DNA of 64,000 nucleotides, from contig NZ_QWEK01000009.1 in assembly GCF_009935845.1 (NCBI RefSeq), positions 1 through 64,000 on the forward strand, given 5' to 3'. Source of the stretch: Pseudoflavonifractor sp. 524-17 (GTDB lineage Bacteria; Bacillota; Clostridia; Oscillospirales; Oscillospiraceae). The notes under the pieces were generated by a model that saw only the letters and a list, made by a program, of their open reading frames with translations, was not told the origin of the DNA and ran no database searches. Made by a program: the position numbers and the translations under genes. This document shows positions 24,419 to 32,509 of the stretch, piece after piece. The first letter of the stretch is position 1. Every line of letters begins with the position of its first letter.

Positions 24419-24685
24419 ATGGAACAGAACATGATCCCGCGTATGCGGACGGCCCCGAAGATCGTGGCCGAGATTAAGGCGCTGGACCCCGAAACCGAAG
24501 TCACGGAGTATTACGTCCGTCAGCTGGTGAAGGCTGGCGCTGTCCCGGTGGTATGGGCCGGGAACAAGGCCCTAATCAATCTGAACGATGTGCTGGACCT
24601 GTTACGGGTGGGGGCAGCCCCGCCCCAGGCCGAGTCGCCCACGGTGGGCGGAATCCGGAGGATTGACGCAAAGCGGCCCCGGTAG
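24419..24685 (+). CDS. excisionase-like DNA-binding protein
   Basis: 88 aa, ATG after CAGGGGGACGCACC. IPRMRTAPKIVAEIKALDPE then TEVTEYYVRQLVKAGAVPVV and AGNKALINLNDVLDLL is a winged-HTH excisionase pattern common on Clostridiales ICEs, with the C-terminal GGIRRI tag of that family. It appears intact. Likely directionality factor or early regulator of element 3. Confidence 0.65.
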   Translation: MEQNMIPRMRTAPKIVAEIKALDPETEVTEYYVRQLVKAGAVPVVWAGNKALINLNDVLDLLRVGAAPPQAESPTVGGIRRIDAKRPR

Positions 24686-24710
24686 GGGGCAGAAGGGAGC
24701 GTGATAGAAC

Positions 24711-25610
24711 TTGGCCCGCGCAGTACGTTTTCGCAAGGAAAGTCACACCGAGTTCTACAAGGTGTTCTCCGGGATGTGCCAGACCAGAAGCTCCTGGGAA
24801 GTGTGGGCGGACTTCGTGGCAATGACCGCGCTGACAATCGCCAATGCTTTTGACCGGGAGGGCCAGACGCATGACGACCGGGAGCAGGAGTACATCAGGA
24901 CCATCAAGCGGTACAGCAAGAACGAGCAGGAAGGTTTTCCAAAGCTGTTTGCCCTGACCGTGGAGGCCCTGGAAGCGGAGCCGGATCAGGACTTTCTCGG
25001 GGAAATGTTCATGGCTCTGGACCTCGGGAATCACTGGAAAGGCCAGTTTTTCACCCCGTACAACGTCTGCCGGATGATGTCAGAAATCACTATCACAGAC
25101 CTGGAGGCACACATTGAGAAAAAGAGCTGGGTTGGTATCCAGGACCCGTGTTGCGGGGCGGGAGCGTTGCTGATTGCCGCCCGGAATACGATGGTCCGCC
25201 AGAAACGCGGTCCCCGGGAAGCTCTCTATGTGGCCCAGGATGTTGACCGAACGGCGGCCCTAATGTGCTACATACAGCTGTCTCTTTTGGGGCGCGCTGG
25301 ATATGTGGTGGTAGCTGACTCCCTTTTGAATCCGGTGGTAGGGCCAGGGGGAAATCCTTTGCTGATCTCCCCTATGCCGGGGCAGGAAATATGGTTTATG
25401 CCGGCGCTTTACGATGAAGTATGGGCCGCGCGTATCCAATGGGAGCGGACGCGGTTGGCATTGGAGAGCTTGGGAATTATGAAATCTCCGCCGGAACCAG
25501 GGCAGCCCAAACTGGAGCCCACCCCTGCGCCGTTAGAATCCGCGCAAGCTCCCGAGCCGGACCCCTTACCGCTGAATGAAGGGGCCGGAGGACAACTAAC
25601 GCTGTTTTGA
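24711..25610 (+). CDS. HsdM-like N6-adenine methylase of prophage type
   Basis: 299 aa, TTG start, with GAAGGGAG 12 bases upstream. The N-terminal helical part SSWEVWADFVAMTALTIANA and GQFFTPYNVCRMM resembles the HsdM N-terminus. SAM motif I is DPCCGAGALLIAA, then DVDRTAALMCYIQLSLLGRA. No NPPY/F motif is visible after ADSLLNPVVGPGGNP, so catalysis is uncertain although the family often looks this way. The C-terminus is Pro-rich, ending in GGQLTLF, a PCNA/beta-clamp-like tail. It may protect element DNA. Confidence 0.7.
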   Translation: MARAVRFRKESHTEFYKVFSGMCQTRSSWEVWADFVAMTALTIANAFDREGQTHDDREQEYIRTIKRYSKNEQEGFPKLFALTVEALEAEPDQDFLGEMFMALDLGNHWKGQFFTPYNVCRMMSEITITDLEAHIEKKSWVGIQDPCCGAGALLIAARNTMVRQKRGPREALYVAQDVDRTAALMCYIQLSLLGRAGYVVVADSLLNPVVGPGGNPLLISPMPGQEIWFMPALYDEVWAARIQWERTRLALESLGIMKSPPEPGQPKLEPTPAPLESAQAPEPDPLPLNEGAGGQLTLF

Positions 25611-25628
25611 AAGGAGCTGATATGTAGC

Positions 25629-26393
25629 ATGAGCAAAATTGCCGACGACATTCTGGATATTCTCGGAGAATGCCGGACTGAAGGCAACACACTTTTCCTC
25701 CCGGACCGCCAGTTTGAACGCAGTACCTATCAGGCCGTAAACAAGGTGCTGGAAAGCGTTGGCGGTAAGTGGAATCGTAAAGTGAAGGGCCATGTTTTCG
25801 CTGACGGCGACCCCGCCGAACTGCTGGACAACGTGATTTTGGCCGGGGAGATCACCGGCCTCAAAAAGCAATACCAGTTCTTCCCCACGCCGTGGCCCAT
25901 TGCGGAGAAGATGTGCGAACTGGCCGAACTGGACTCCACCTGTATCGTGCTGGAGCCGTCCTGTGGGAAAGGTGATTTGGCGGATGTCATTTATGAGGCC
26001 GGGGTGAAGGAGCTGGTTGGCCTGGAGCTTAACCGGGATATGGAGAAGCACCTGACCGGCAAACCCTATGCAACGCTCACGGCCTACGAAATCCTGCGGC
26101 CCGGCGGCATCCTCGTGTCGGTGGTGTCGGAAAGCCCCTTCTTCCGGAGCAACAAGAAATCTGTGGACTTCCGGGCGTTCCTCGAAGAGCGGGAGGCGGT
26201 CATCGTTCCGATTGAAGAGGGCGCATTCAAAGAGAGCGGCACAATGGTACGGACCCGGCTGGTGAAGATTGTCAAGCCTGGTATCAGTGAGGAAGGCACC
26301 CAGGGTGAACCGGAAGGGCCGCCCCCGACACCACTCCAGGGACCGGAGAAGTCTACCACCGCCCCCTTGCGGCCGCGAAGCTGGCCGGGCTGA
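25629..26393 (+). pseudogene. DNA methyltransferase with catalytic segment deleted
   Basis: Starts well (GAAAGGAGCTGATATGTAGC ATG) and encodes the N-terminal region, then FFPTPWPIAEKMCELAEL and SAM motif I VLEPSCGKGDLADVI. It jumps from LTGKPYATLT directly to AYEILRPGGILVSVVSESPF. In this family about 40 residues with the catalytic NPPF motif lie between, so the active site is missing. The last 30 residues are an out-of-frame Pro-rich tail that runs into the parB remnant. Confidence 0.75.
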
Positions 26394-26845
26394 AAGAGAT
26401 CCCCTGCGTTATCGCCAGCATGGACGCGAAAGAGCAGGTACAGACCATGCTGCTGGAGAATATGCAGCGTTCCGATCTGACGATCTATGAGCAGGCACAG
26501 GGCTTCCAGATGATGCTTGATATGGGGGACTCTGTGGAAGAAATCGCGGTGAAGCCTGGATTGTCCAAAACTACGGTCCGCCGCCGAGTCAAAATGATGG
26601 AGCTGGACCAAGAGACGTTGAAAGCGGTATCCGAACGGCAGCTGTCACTTACAGACTTCGACGAGCTGGCACAGATTGAGGATATCAAGGTCAGAAACGA
26701 ATGTTTAGCGCAGAACGGTACATCGGAGTTTAAGCGGATGGAGAACGCCCTGACCCTTGTGACCGACGAGGACGGTACTCGACATCTGATCGACAAGGAC
26801 GGGGTGGAGGTTGGCACATTGAGAGAGGAAGGAACTGATTGTTAA
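26309..26845 (+). pseudogene. truncated ParB-like protein
   Basis: The frame opens without a proper start inside the methyltransferase 3' end. It reads GEVYHRPLAAAKLAGLKEIP then CVIASMDAKEQVQTMLLENM and QRSDLTIYEQAQGFQMML, the second half of a ParB/Srx nuclease-like domain plus its HTH (SKTTVRRRVKMM). The N-terminal ParB box (GEIxxGHRR) is lost, and the C-terminus after ECLAQNGTSEF switches to unrelated sequence. Translation from ATG 26420 could give 141 aa. Confidence 0.7.
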
Positions 26846-27441
26846 TGGAAATCTATATGGAACTCAATCGGCGGCATGGTCGGGGATTCCAGTTGCGGGT
26901 TGTGTATGGGCCGATGAACAAGGTCTATGACAAGGAGCCGTGGACGATGTACGAGGCTGGAGCCGCTGCCGGGACGCTTCTAGAAATACTGAACAAGGAG
27001 CTGGGGGCCAGCTACCAGACCCATCAGGTTCTGCGGGTAACGCAAGAGGCCCTGGAGGTTAATTCCAAGGCCGGGGACTTCGCGGCGGTCCGCATGATGC
27101 ACGACATCAATTCTGGCGAGTATGAGCTGTCTACTCCCGACACTACGGACTGCACGAAGGTGGTAATTGACGGCAAAGAAGAAATCGCATTTACCGGACG
27201 TGGAACGGTGCTGATCACTTATTTTACTTGGCTGGATGACAAAAACCAGAAAGCCAGAGAAGCCCTCCAGCGCTATTGCGAGTACATTGCCGCCCACGGT
27301 TTCAAAGGCGGGGCTACCAAGGCCCTGGCCGAACTGGACAGCTTGAACAAAGACCACGCTGTGGAGTGGATCAGAAAGACCTACGCTCGACACGTCCATG
27401 ACGACGAGGCCCTGATCCAGTTTGTCATGGGACAGTTATAA
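26845..27441 (+). CDS. prophage-type protein of unknown function
   Basis: 198 aa from ATG 26845, overlapping the previous stop (TAATG). Contains FQLRVVYGPMNKVYDKEPWT, then YEAGAAAGTLLEILNKELGA and ITYFTWLDDKNQKAREALQR. No family recognised. The C-terminus HAVEWIRKTYARHVHDDEAL is helical. It lies just before RNA motif copy 2, the same relative place as the 92-aa protein in element 1. Confidence 0.5.
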   Translation: MEIYMELNRRHGRGFQLRVVYGPMNKVYDKEPWTMYEAGAAAGTLLEILNKELGASYQTHQVLRVTQEALEVNSKAGDFAAVRMMHDINSGEYELSTPDTTDCTKVVIDGKEEIAFTGRGTVLITYFTWLDDKNQKAREALQRYCEYIAAHGFKGGATKALAELDSLNKDHAVEWIRKTYARHVHDDEALIQFVMGQL

Positions 27442-27442
27442 G

Positions 27443-27556
27443 AAAGGCCCCATACTCAACCTGCCGTCCAAAGCGTTTGAGTATGAAGCCCATAGCCCAT
27501 AAGGGGATGCTGCTATTATAGCACGCCTCCTTTGGGAAAACAAGGAGGATTTTCAA
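27443..27556 (+). ncRNA. two-hairpin RNA motif, copy 2
   Basis: Hairpin 1: GGC (27446-27448)/GCC (27488-27490) and CATACTCAA (27451-27459)/TTGAGTATG (27477-27485), with loop CCTGCCGTCCAAAGCGT. Hairpin 2: CCCA-T-AAGG (27496-27504) pairs with CC-TTTGGG (27529-27536), and TGCT/AGCA inside. Then AAGGAGGATTTT before a GTG start. Compared with copy 1 the stem changes TCC/GGA to CTC/GAG while the loop CC.GCC..CCAAAGCGT is kept. Confidence 0.7.
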
Positions 27557-27838
27557 GTGTATATCAAAGAGACTACCGCCAAAGAACGGCTTATCATCGC
27601 GGGGGCCGTTGGGGATGCGTTACTTACGAGCGATACTTCTTTCTGCGGACTGGAACCCCATATGCAAGGGGCGGCGCAAGCTGTGAAGTCCATGCGTGTG
27701 CATAATCTGAACCACGCGCTTTTTGAACTGGAGCGGAAGCTGAAGCCCGCGCAGCGCGAGGAGATTTGCCGCAAACGCAGGGACATTCTGAGGCTACCAG
27801 ATGACCAAGCGGCCCTGGCATTGGAGGCGCAGAAATGA
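27557..27838 (+). CDS. small helical protein, unknown
   Basis: 93 aa, GTG start behind AAGGAGGATTTTCAA. ETTAKERLIIAGAVGDALLT, HMQGAAQAVKSMRVHNLNHA, LFELERKLKPAQREEICRKR: mostly helical and basic, without a recognised family. First gene behind RNA motif copy 2 and likely controlled by it. It overlaps the next start by four bases (ATGA). Confidence 0.55.
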   Translation: MYIKETTAKERLIIAGAVGDALLTSDTSFCGLEPHMQGAAQAVKSMRVHNLNHALFELERKLKPAQREEICRKRRDILRLPDDQAALALEAQK

Positions 27839-27962
27839 AGAAAGAGTTTTTGAGCCGCTTGTACTATGCCTGCTCGGACGAATCTCCGCACTATGAGAGC
27901 GGGGACAACCTGGGCGAGCTGTACCAGAGGACGGCGGATGTTGATACTGCTGATCGGCTCTG
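27835..27962 (+). pseudogene. truncated prophage-type gene
   Basis: MKKEFLSRLYYACSDESPHY followed by ESGDNLGELYQRTADVDTAD is the N-terminal 42 residues of a small-protein type seen in Clostridiales elements. At about 27,962 GC content drops sharply and the frame continues only as low-complexity AT-rich translation. The gene was cut by an insertion or deletion junction. Confidence 0.6.
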
Positions 27963-28001
27963 TCCAACCAAATTATACGATATCTTTGTTGTTTTTGTAA
28001 C

Positions 28002-28283
28002 TTACGTTATCTCTTTTCCACAATTTCTACAGAAATATCCTTTCTCTCTTCCCAAATATTTCCCACAATATGGGCACTTCCAAAACTTAACTCGCACAAC
28101 AACGATTAGTCCCAGTACAATTACTCCAATTATTAATAATATAACACGTAATATATCACTATTCAAAATATATGCGAGCCCCAAGGAAATCCACAATATA
28201 ACCCATAGTAAATTCTGTAGCGCTTCTGCTGTTTTTATTTTTCTCTTCTTAGCCTCCCCCCTCTCGCGCTCCCGCAGGCCCAC
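28002..28283 (-). CDS. small membrane protein with zinc ribbon
   Basis: Up to 93 aa. Two hydrophobic helices, LLWVILWISLGLAYILN and ILRVILLIIGVIVLGLIVVV, precede a rubredoxin-like zinc ribbon CPYCGKYLGREKGYFCRNC. The gene is strikingly AT-rich against its neighbours. Its apparent GTG start lies in GC-rich flanking DNA, so the true N-terminus may be lost at a junction near 28,250. Probably a foreign fragment; function unknown. Confidence 0.5.
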   Translation of the reverse strand: MGLRERERGEAKKRKIKTAEALQNLLWVILWISLGLAYILNSDILRVILLIIGVIVLGLIVVVRVKFWKCPYCGKYLGREKGYFCRNCGKEIT

Positions 28284-28451
28284 CGGAGATTTGCCAGGAT
28301 GCCAATATTATGCGCCATCTCCAGCGCCTCCATCCTTTTCACAATCCTAAGGCCAGCACGAACCTGCTCCAGACATCCTCTCCAGCTTCCCAAGATAGGC
28401 AGCATTCCGCTCTGACGTCTCCAGCTCAAAGGCGTATGTAGTTGCATTCAC
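28268..28451 (-). pseudogene. GC-rich gene remnant with frameshift
   Basis: From GTG 28451 the minus strand reads NATTYAFELETSERNAAYLG then KLERM. After a shift of frame near 28,370 it reads CLEQVRAGLRIVKRMEALEM then AHNIGILANLRWACG. Both parts look like coding sequence of normal composition, but no family was recognised. It is placed between the AT-rich scrap and non-coding DNA. Confidence 0.3.
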
Positions 28452-28796
28452 TACTCCCGAAACCGATCTTACTTGAGTAAGGCCTTACTCTACATTACAA
28501 GCATAGCATATATTTCCTAAAAAGTAAAATAGAAATTGTTATATGTAACCAGTTATAAAAGAAGAAAAGGAAAGAAATTTATAGTATTGCTTTTAAATTA
28601 AAGCTGCAAATCAACTTGCGGAATAAAAGGCTGAATCCATTGCCGCGCGGTTCATGAAGAGGGCAACAACACAGATGAAAAAGAACGTTAAGATGGTGAT
28701 AAAATTCTATAGAGTTTTATAGAAAAACACGGAATGAAAACGGTTCCTTTTTCGCCCTTTTAGGAGGATAGCCGGTTTTTATGTTTCCGGCCCCGC
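28452..28796. other. AT-rich non-coding region
   Basis: About 345 bases without a credible gene, markedly AT-rich compared with the chromosome. It contains AGTAAGGCCTTACT (a palindrome near 28,478) and nothing else recognised. Probably insertion debris between element 3 and the istA fragment. Confidence 0.6.
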
Positions 28797-29054
28797 CTAT
28801 CCCTGCTTTCCTGGCATTATCTCAAACCGCACTGCTGCTTTCTCATTTAAATCCATCTTCCTGCTGTTCACATATGCCTTGACGATGCTGTAGCCCCCGT
28901 CAAACCCCGTCTCCCGCAGCTTCTCCAGGAGCCGCAGCGCCGAATACGGCGCCTCCTCCAGCCACTCGTCCACGCTCTGCTTGTGCGGGTCCATATTCGT
29001 GGGCTTGGGTTCGCTTAAGTGGAAGATTATGAGGAGCGGTATGGTCCGGTTCAA
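28797..29054 (-). pseudogene. IS21-family istA transposase fragment
   Basis: The 85-aa frame contains MDPHKQSVDEWLEEAPYSAL then RLLEKLRETGFDGGYSIVKA and ends AAVRFEIMPGKQG. This is the segment of IS21 IstA between the HTH and the integrase core, where ...GGYxIxKxY... and AxxRFExxPGxQ are diagnostic. The DNA-binding start and the whole DDE core are missing, and no istB is present. It is a dead remnant marking past IS activity at the island edge. Confidence 0.7.
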
Positions 29055-29094
29055 ATTCCTGAGGATCTCTGGGCCGCCCCAAATGAAATAAAAA

Positions 29095-29122
29095 CGGCCG
29101 GGAATCTTCGGATTCCCGGCCG
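29095..29122 (-). terminator. terminator of htrA
   Basis: CGGCCGGGAATC/GATTCCCGGCCG, a perfect 12-bp stem with loop TTCG. On the minus strand it is followed by TTTTTATTTCATTT. Confidence 0.9.
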
Positions 29123-29148
29123 CTGCTTTTTCTGCTGATGTGTTCCTG

Positions 29149-30516
29149 TCAATAGCCGAAGCCGAAGGGCCAGCTATAGTAATAGCCGCCGTTTTGCTGC
29201 TGTTGCTGCTGCTGGCGCTCCAGCTCCTCCTGGCGCTGCTGCTTAAGGGCGTCCTGCAAGTCGCTCAGGGCGTCCTGGCGCTGCTGGTTGTCCTCGTCCA
29301 GGGTGAGGGTCAGCTCCACCTTTTCTCCGCTGCGGAAGACGGAGAGCGTAATGGTGTCTCCCGCCTTTTTCTGGCGCACCGCGGCTTTGAGCGCGTCGCC
29401 GGAGGTGACCTCCTCCCCGTCCATGGCGGTGACGATATCCCCCTGCTTCAGGCCGCCCCGGTCGGCGCAGGACCCGGAGAGGACCGCCTCGATATACACG
29501 CCCTGGGGTACCCCGTACTGCACCGCCTCGCTGGCCACGTCGTTCATCAGAATACCGATATTGGGCTTGCCGGTGACGTAGCCGTGGGTAATAATGTCCT
29601 CAATCATCTCCCTCACGTCGTTGATGGGGATGGCGAAGCCCAGGCCCTCAATGCTGGCGGCGGTGGAGCTGCCGCTGCTGTTGGACAGCTTGGCGGAGGT
29701 GATGCCCACTACTTCTCCATAGGCGTTGAAGAGGGGACCGCCGGAGTTGCCGGAGTTAATGGCGGTGTTGGTCTGGAGCATGTTCATGGTCTCCCCTTCG
29801 CTGGTGGTCACTTTGCGGTCTTTGGCAGAGACCAGGCCGTCGGTGAGGGTCCAGGTCAGCTCGCCCAAGGGGTTGCCGATGGTATACACCGTCTCCCCCA
29901 CCACCAGGGTGTCGGAGTCGCCCAGCTGGACGGGTGCCAGGCCGCTGGCCTCGATTTTCAGCACGGCGATGTCGTTTTCCGCCTCACCCCCCACCAGGGC
30001 GGCGTCGTAGGTGTCCCCGTTGAGGAAAGCCACCTGGATGGAGGTAGCGCCCTTGATGACGTGGTAGTTTGTGACAATATAGCCGTCGGCGGACACCACG
30101 AAGCCGGACCCGGCGGCGGCGCCCCGCACCCGGTAGCCGAAGCCGTTTTCCTGCACCAGCTCGGTGGTGATGCCCACGCAGGAGTTCACGTTGGCGGCGT
30201 AGAGCTCCGGCGGGGTGAGTACCTGGCCGTTGCGGATGCTGGCGGTCTCCACCTTGACAGGCTCATGCCCCCCCTGGTAGAGGGTGGTGCTGCTCTGCCG
30301 GCCCAGATACCAGAAGAGGCCGCCGCCTGCCGCGCCCCCCAGCAAGGCGCAGCACAGGCCTAGGGCCGCGATCTTTGTCCCGGTGTGGTTTTTCTTCTTC
30401 CGGACCTGAGGGGCGCAGCCGGTTCCCTCCGGCCAGGGGGCGGGGGGCATGGGATAGCCGCTGGGCTGTGTATTGTCTCTCCGCTCCGGGTCGGGACGGT
30501 AATCACCATAATACAT
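29149..30516 (-). CDS. htrA: HtrA/DegP-type membrane-anchored serine protease
   Basis: 455 aa. A Pro-rich cytoplasmic start (1-45) is followed by a single membrane helix (about 48-71) and a trypsin-like protease domain with His152 (TNYHVI), Asp182 (ENDIAVLK) and Ser258 (GNSGGPL). A PDZ domain spans about 310-405 (GVYIEAVLSGSCADRGGLKQ). It degrades misfolded exported proteins at the outer face of the membrane. The tail is unusual: a coiled ALKQQRQEELERQ stretch, a run of seven Gln, then NGGYYYSWPFGFGY. Monocistronic, with its own terminator. Confidence 0.95.
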   Translation of the reverse strand: MYYGDYRPDPERRDNTQPSGYPMPPAPWPEGTGCAPQVRKKKNHTGTKIAALGLCCALLGGAAGGGLFWYLGRQSSTTLYQGGHEPVKVETASIRNGQVLTPPELYAANVNSCVGITTELVQENGFGYRVRGAAAGSGFVVSADGYIVTNYHVIKGATSIQVAFLNGDTYDAALVGGEAENDIAVLKIEASGLAPVQLGDSDTLVVGETVYTIGNPLGELTWTLTDGLVSAKDRKVTTSEGETMNMLQTNTAINSGNSGGPLFNAYGEVVGITSAKLSNSSGSSTAASIEGLGFAIPINDVREMIEDIITHGYVTGKPNIGILMNDVASEAVQYGVPQGVYIEAVLSGSCADRGGLKQGDIVTAMDGEEVTSGDALKAAVRQKKAGDTITLSVFRSGEKVELTLTLDEDNQQRQDALSDLQDALKQQRQEELERQQQQQQQNGGYYYSWPFGFGY

Positions 30517-30630
30517 AATCGTCGCTCCTTCATGGGACCGGCACGGTCCCGGCGTGTTTTGTATGGTCTGTCTCTAAAATACCGCCAAATTGTGTCTAAA
30601 GCATGAAGAAATTTGACACAAATTTTAAAT

Positions 30631-31794
30631 TCACTGCTTTGGCTCGGGGCGGTGCTTCAAAAAGGCGCTGATATCCGCCGCCGCCAAACGGAGATCCGCC
30701 AGGGTAGGGTCAAAGATGCCCAGGCGGCAGATGTTCCACACCACCATACACACCACCGGGGCCAGGATCATCCCCAGCACCCCGGCCAGGCGCATCCCCA
30801 CATAGATGCTGATCAGGGACGCCGCCGGGGGGAGGCCGGTCTGATTGCCCACCGCCTTGGGCTCTCCCACCCGGCGGAACAGGGCGATTATCCCCCAGAT
30901 GACCATAAGCTCAATGGCGTGGCGCAGGTTTCCCAGCGCCAGATCCACCACCGCCCAGGGCACCATCACCGTCCCCGCGCCGATAATGGGGATAAAGTCC
31001 AGAATGGCCAGCAGGAAGGCCAGAAGCAGGGCGTAAGGCTGTTGAATGACGCTGTAGCCGATGAGCAGGATAAAGAAGACCCCCACGGACAGAATAAACT
31101 CCGCCCGCACATAGCCGCCGAAGGCGGACACCGCCGCCCCCCGCACCTCCAGCAGAAAGGTCCGCTGGCGGCGGTTGAAGCGTCTGGACACCTGGCGGCG
31201 GATGTGGGGATAGTCCGCCGTCAGGTAGTAAGCGCCCATGAAGAAGACCACAGTGGCCACCGCGAAGGAGGGCACCTGCTTGGCCACCCGGGTGGCCTGG
31301 TCGGCCAGCTGGGTCAGCCAGGCGTACAGGGTGTCCTGAAGCCAGAGCACCACTGCGTCCAGGTAGCTGCCCCCCATGTCCCGGATCTCCGCCGGGATCA
31401 GGGACAGGAACCGGGACAGCTCCCGGTCCAGGCTGGCCAGGCCGCTCTGGACGCTCTCCCAGATGGCGGGCCAGTTGTTCACCAGAGAGACAATCTCCCC
31501 CGCGATGTTCCATACAAAGAGAAAGACCAATCCTCCCAGCCCCGCCAGGATCAGCACAATCACCACCAGAGACAAAAACCGCCGGGACACGCCCAGCCGC
31601 CGCTGGAGCAGCTGTACCAGGGGATTGAGCATCCACGCTGCGGCCAGGGCCAGCACAAAGGGCATAAACAGGGACAGCAAGGGCGGCGCCACGTGAATCA
31701 GCAGCCCTGCCGACCCGCCGGCCAACAGCAGCCGGATGCCCAGCCGCAGCCAGAGCCGGCCCCGCTCCCGCCACGACAACTCCTGAGCCTCCAC
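30631..31794 (-). CDS. AI-2E/YtvI-family membrane permease
   Basis: 387 aa, GTG start after AGGAGGG. About eight membrane helices in the AI-2E transporter arrangement: two at the N-terminus (about 18-60), one near 75-100, a long soluble loop, then a cluster from about 185 on including LLLAFLLAILDFIPIIGAGT, whose DxxPxxG motif is characteristic of the family. Sporulation protein YtvI and efflux-type permeases belong here; the substrate is unknown. It stands alone between HtrA and the response regulator. Confidence 0.88.
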   Translation of the reverse strand: MEAQELSWRERGRLWLRLGIRLLLAGGSAGLLIHVAPPLLSLFMPFVLALAAAWMLNPLVQLLQRRLGVSRRFLSLVVIVLILAGLGGLVFLFVWNIAGEIVSLVNNWPAIWESVQSGLASLDRELSRFLSLIPAEIRDMGGSYLDAVVLWLQDTLYAWLTQLADQATRVAKQVPSFAVATVVFFMGAYYLTADYPHIRRQVSRRFNRRQRTFLLEVRGAAVSAFGGYVRAEFILSVGVFFILLIGYSVIQQPYALLLAFLLAILDFIPIIGAGTVMVPWAVVDLALGNLRHAIELMVIWGIIALFRRVGEPKAVGNQTGLPPAASLISIYVGMRLAGVLGMILAPVVCMVVWNICRLGIFDPTLADLRLAAADISAFLKHRPEPKQ

Positions 31795-31989
31795 AACAAC
31801 ATCCCTCCTGAATTTTCTGCTGCACAGCAGTATACCATACGCCCTGGCGGAAAAAAGAACAATTTGTAAATTTTCCAGCTCCCCCTTTTATGCAGACATC
31901 CAGAAGATTGCCTGTCAGAGGAATTATTTTCCCCTTGGCCATTGCGCGGGTTTTTAAGCAGACGCCAGGCGCCCCGGCGGCAGACAAAA

Positions 31990-32022
31990 GTCCCCTATGC
32001 GGACACGGCCCGCATAGGGGAC
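31990..32022 (-). terminator. terminator of the response-regulator operon
   Basis: GTCCCCTATGCGG (31990-32002) pairs with CCGCATAGGGGAC (32010-32022); CTTTTGTC follows on the minus strand. Confidence 0.85.
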
Positions 32023-32069
32023 GGCAGTTATTAAAGAGGGGCGGGGGATCCCAAGTCTGCCGGCAGGCG

Positions 32070-32438
32070 TTAAACAGACTCGGCAGCCCGGCTCAGGGCC
32101 TGCAGCAGCTTTTCCCGGGTAATGGGCTTGTGGAGAAAGGCCATTGCCCCAATTGCCTTGGCGTCGTGAACGGCCTCGTCGTCATGGAGGGCCGAGATAA
32201 CCACAATCCTCGCATCGGGATGCTCCTGCAAAATGATCTGGGCGGCCTCCAGGCCGTCGATTCCAGGCATGATGATGTCCATGGTCACCACATCCGGCTG
32301 GATCTCCTCGTAACAGCGGATCGCGTCTTCGCCATTTTCACAGTAAGCGGCGACTTCAAACCCGGAGTTGTCCAGCAGAGTGCGGATTTGAATCTCCGTT
32401 CCCTGGGAATCATCTACAACCATCAGTCGCTTTTTCAT
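32070..32438 (-). CDS. CheY-like single-domain response regulator
   Basis: 122-aa receiver domain only: acidic pair Asp9/Asp10 (MVVDDSQ), phosphoacceptor Asp54 (VTMDIIMPG), Ser82 (VVISAL) and Lys104 (LHKPI). No output domain, so it works by protein-protein contact. It lies 71 bases after the FapA-like gene on the same strand and probably shares its transcript, which may link phosphorelay input to that protein. No histidine kinase is in the window. Confidence 0.93.
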   Translation of the reverse strand: MKKRLMVVDDSQGTEIQIRTLLDNSGFEVAAYCENGEDAIRCYEEIQPDVVTMDIIMPGIDGLEAAQIILQEHPDARIVVISALHDDEAVHDAKAIGAMAFLHKPITREKLLQALSRAAESV

Positions 32439-32509
32439 CGGACATTTCCCTCTTTCTGTTAACCTTTCTATTTATTTTAAATGCGCAGAAGCGGCGGAAC
32501 TGCTCAGAA

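Larger units (their letters stand above)
21620..27962. mobile_element. element 3: decayed integrative element
   Basis: Tyrosine integrase, HTH repressor, ImmA/IrrE protease, excisionase-like protein, two DNA methylases, ParB-like protein and small prophage-type genes in the usual order of Clostridiales integrative elements. Frameshifts or internal deletions affect at least four genes, and the right end is truncated at about 27,962 by AT-rich DNA. No convincing attR was found. Limits are approximate. Confidence 0.7.

Noticed and set aside
21620-28465. CCCGAAACCG at 21620-21629 and 28456-28465 as att cores of element 3
   Set aside because: Only ten bases match and flanks do not. Too weak for an attachment pair without an empty-site comparison.
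29140-30363. Open frame of over 400 codons on the plus strand
   Set aside because: It is the antisense shadow of htrA; high GC and codon bias keep the opposite frame open. Low-complexity Gly/His/Val composition and no ribosome binding site.
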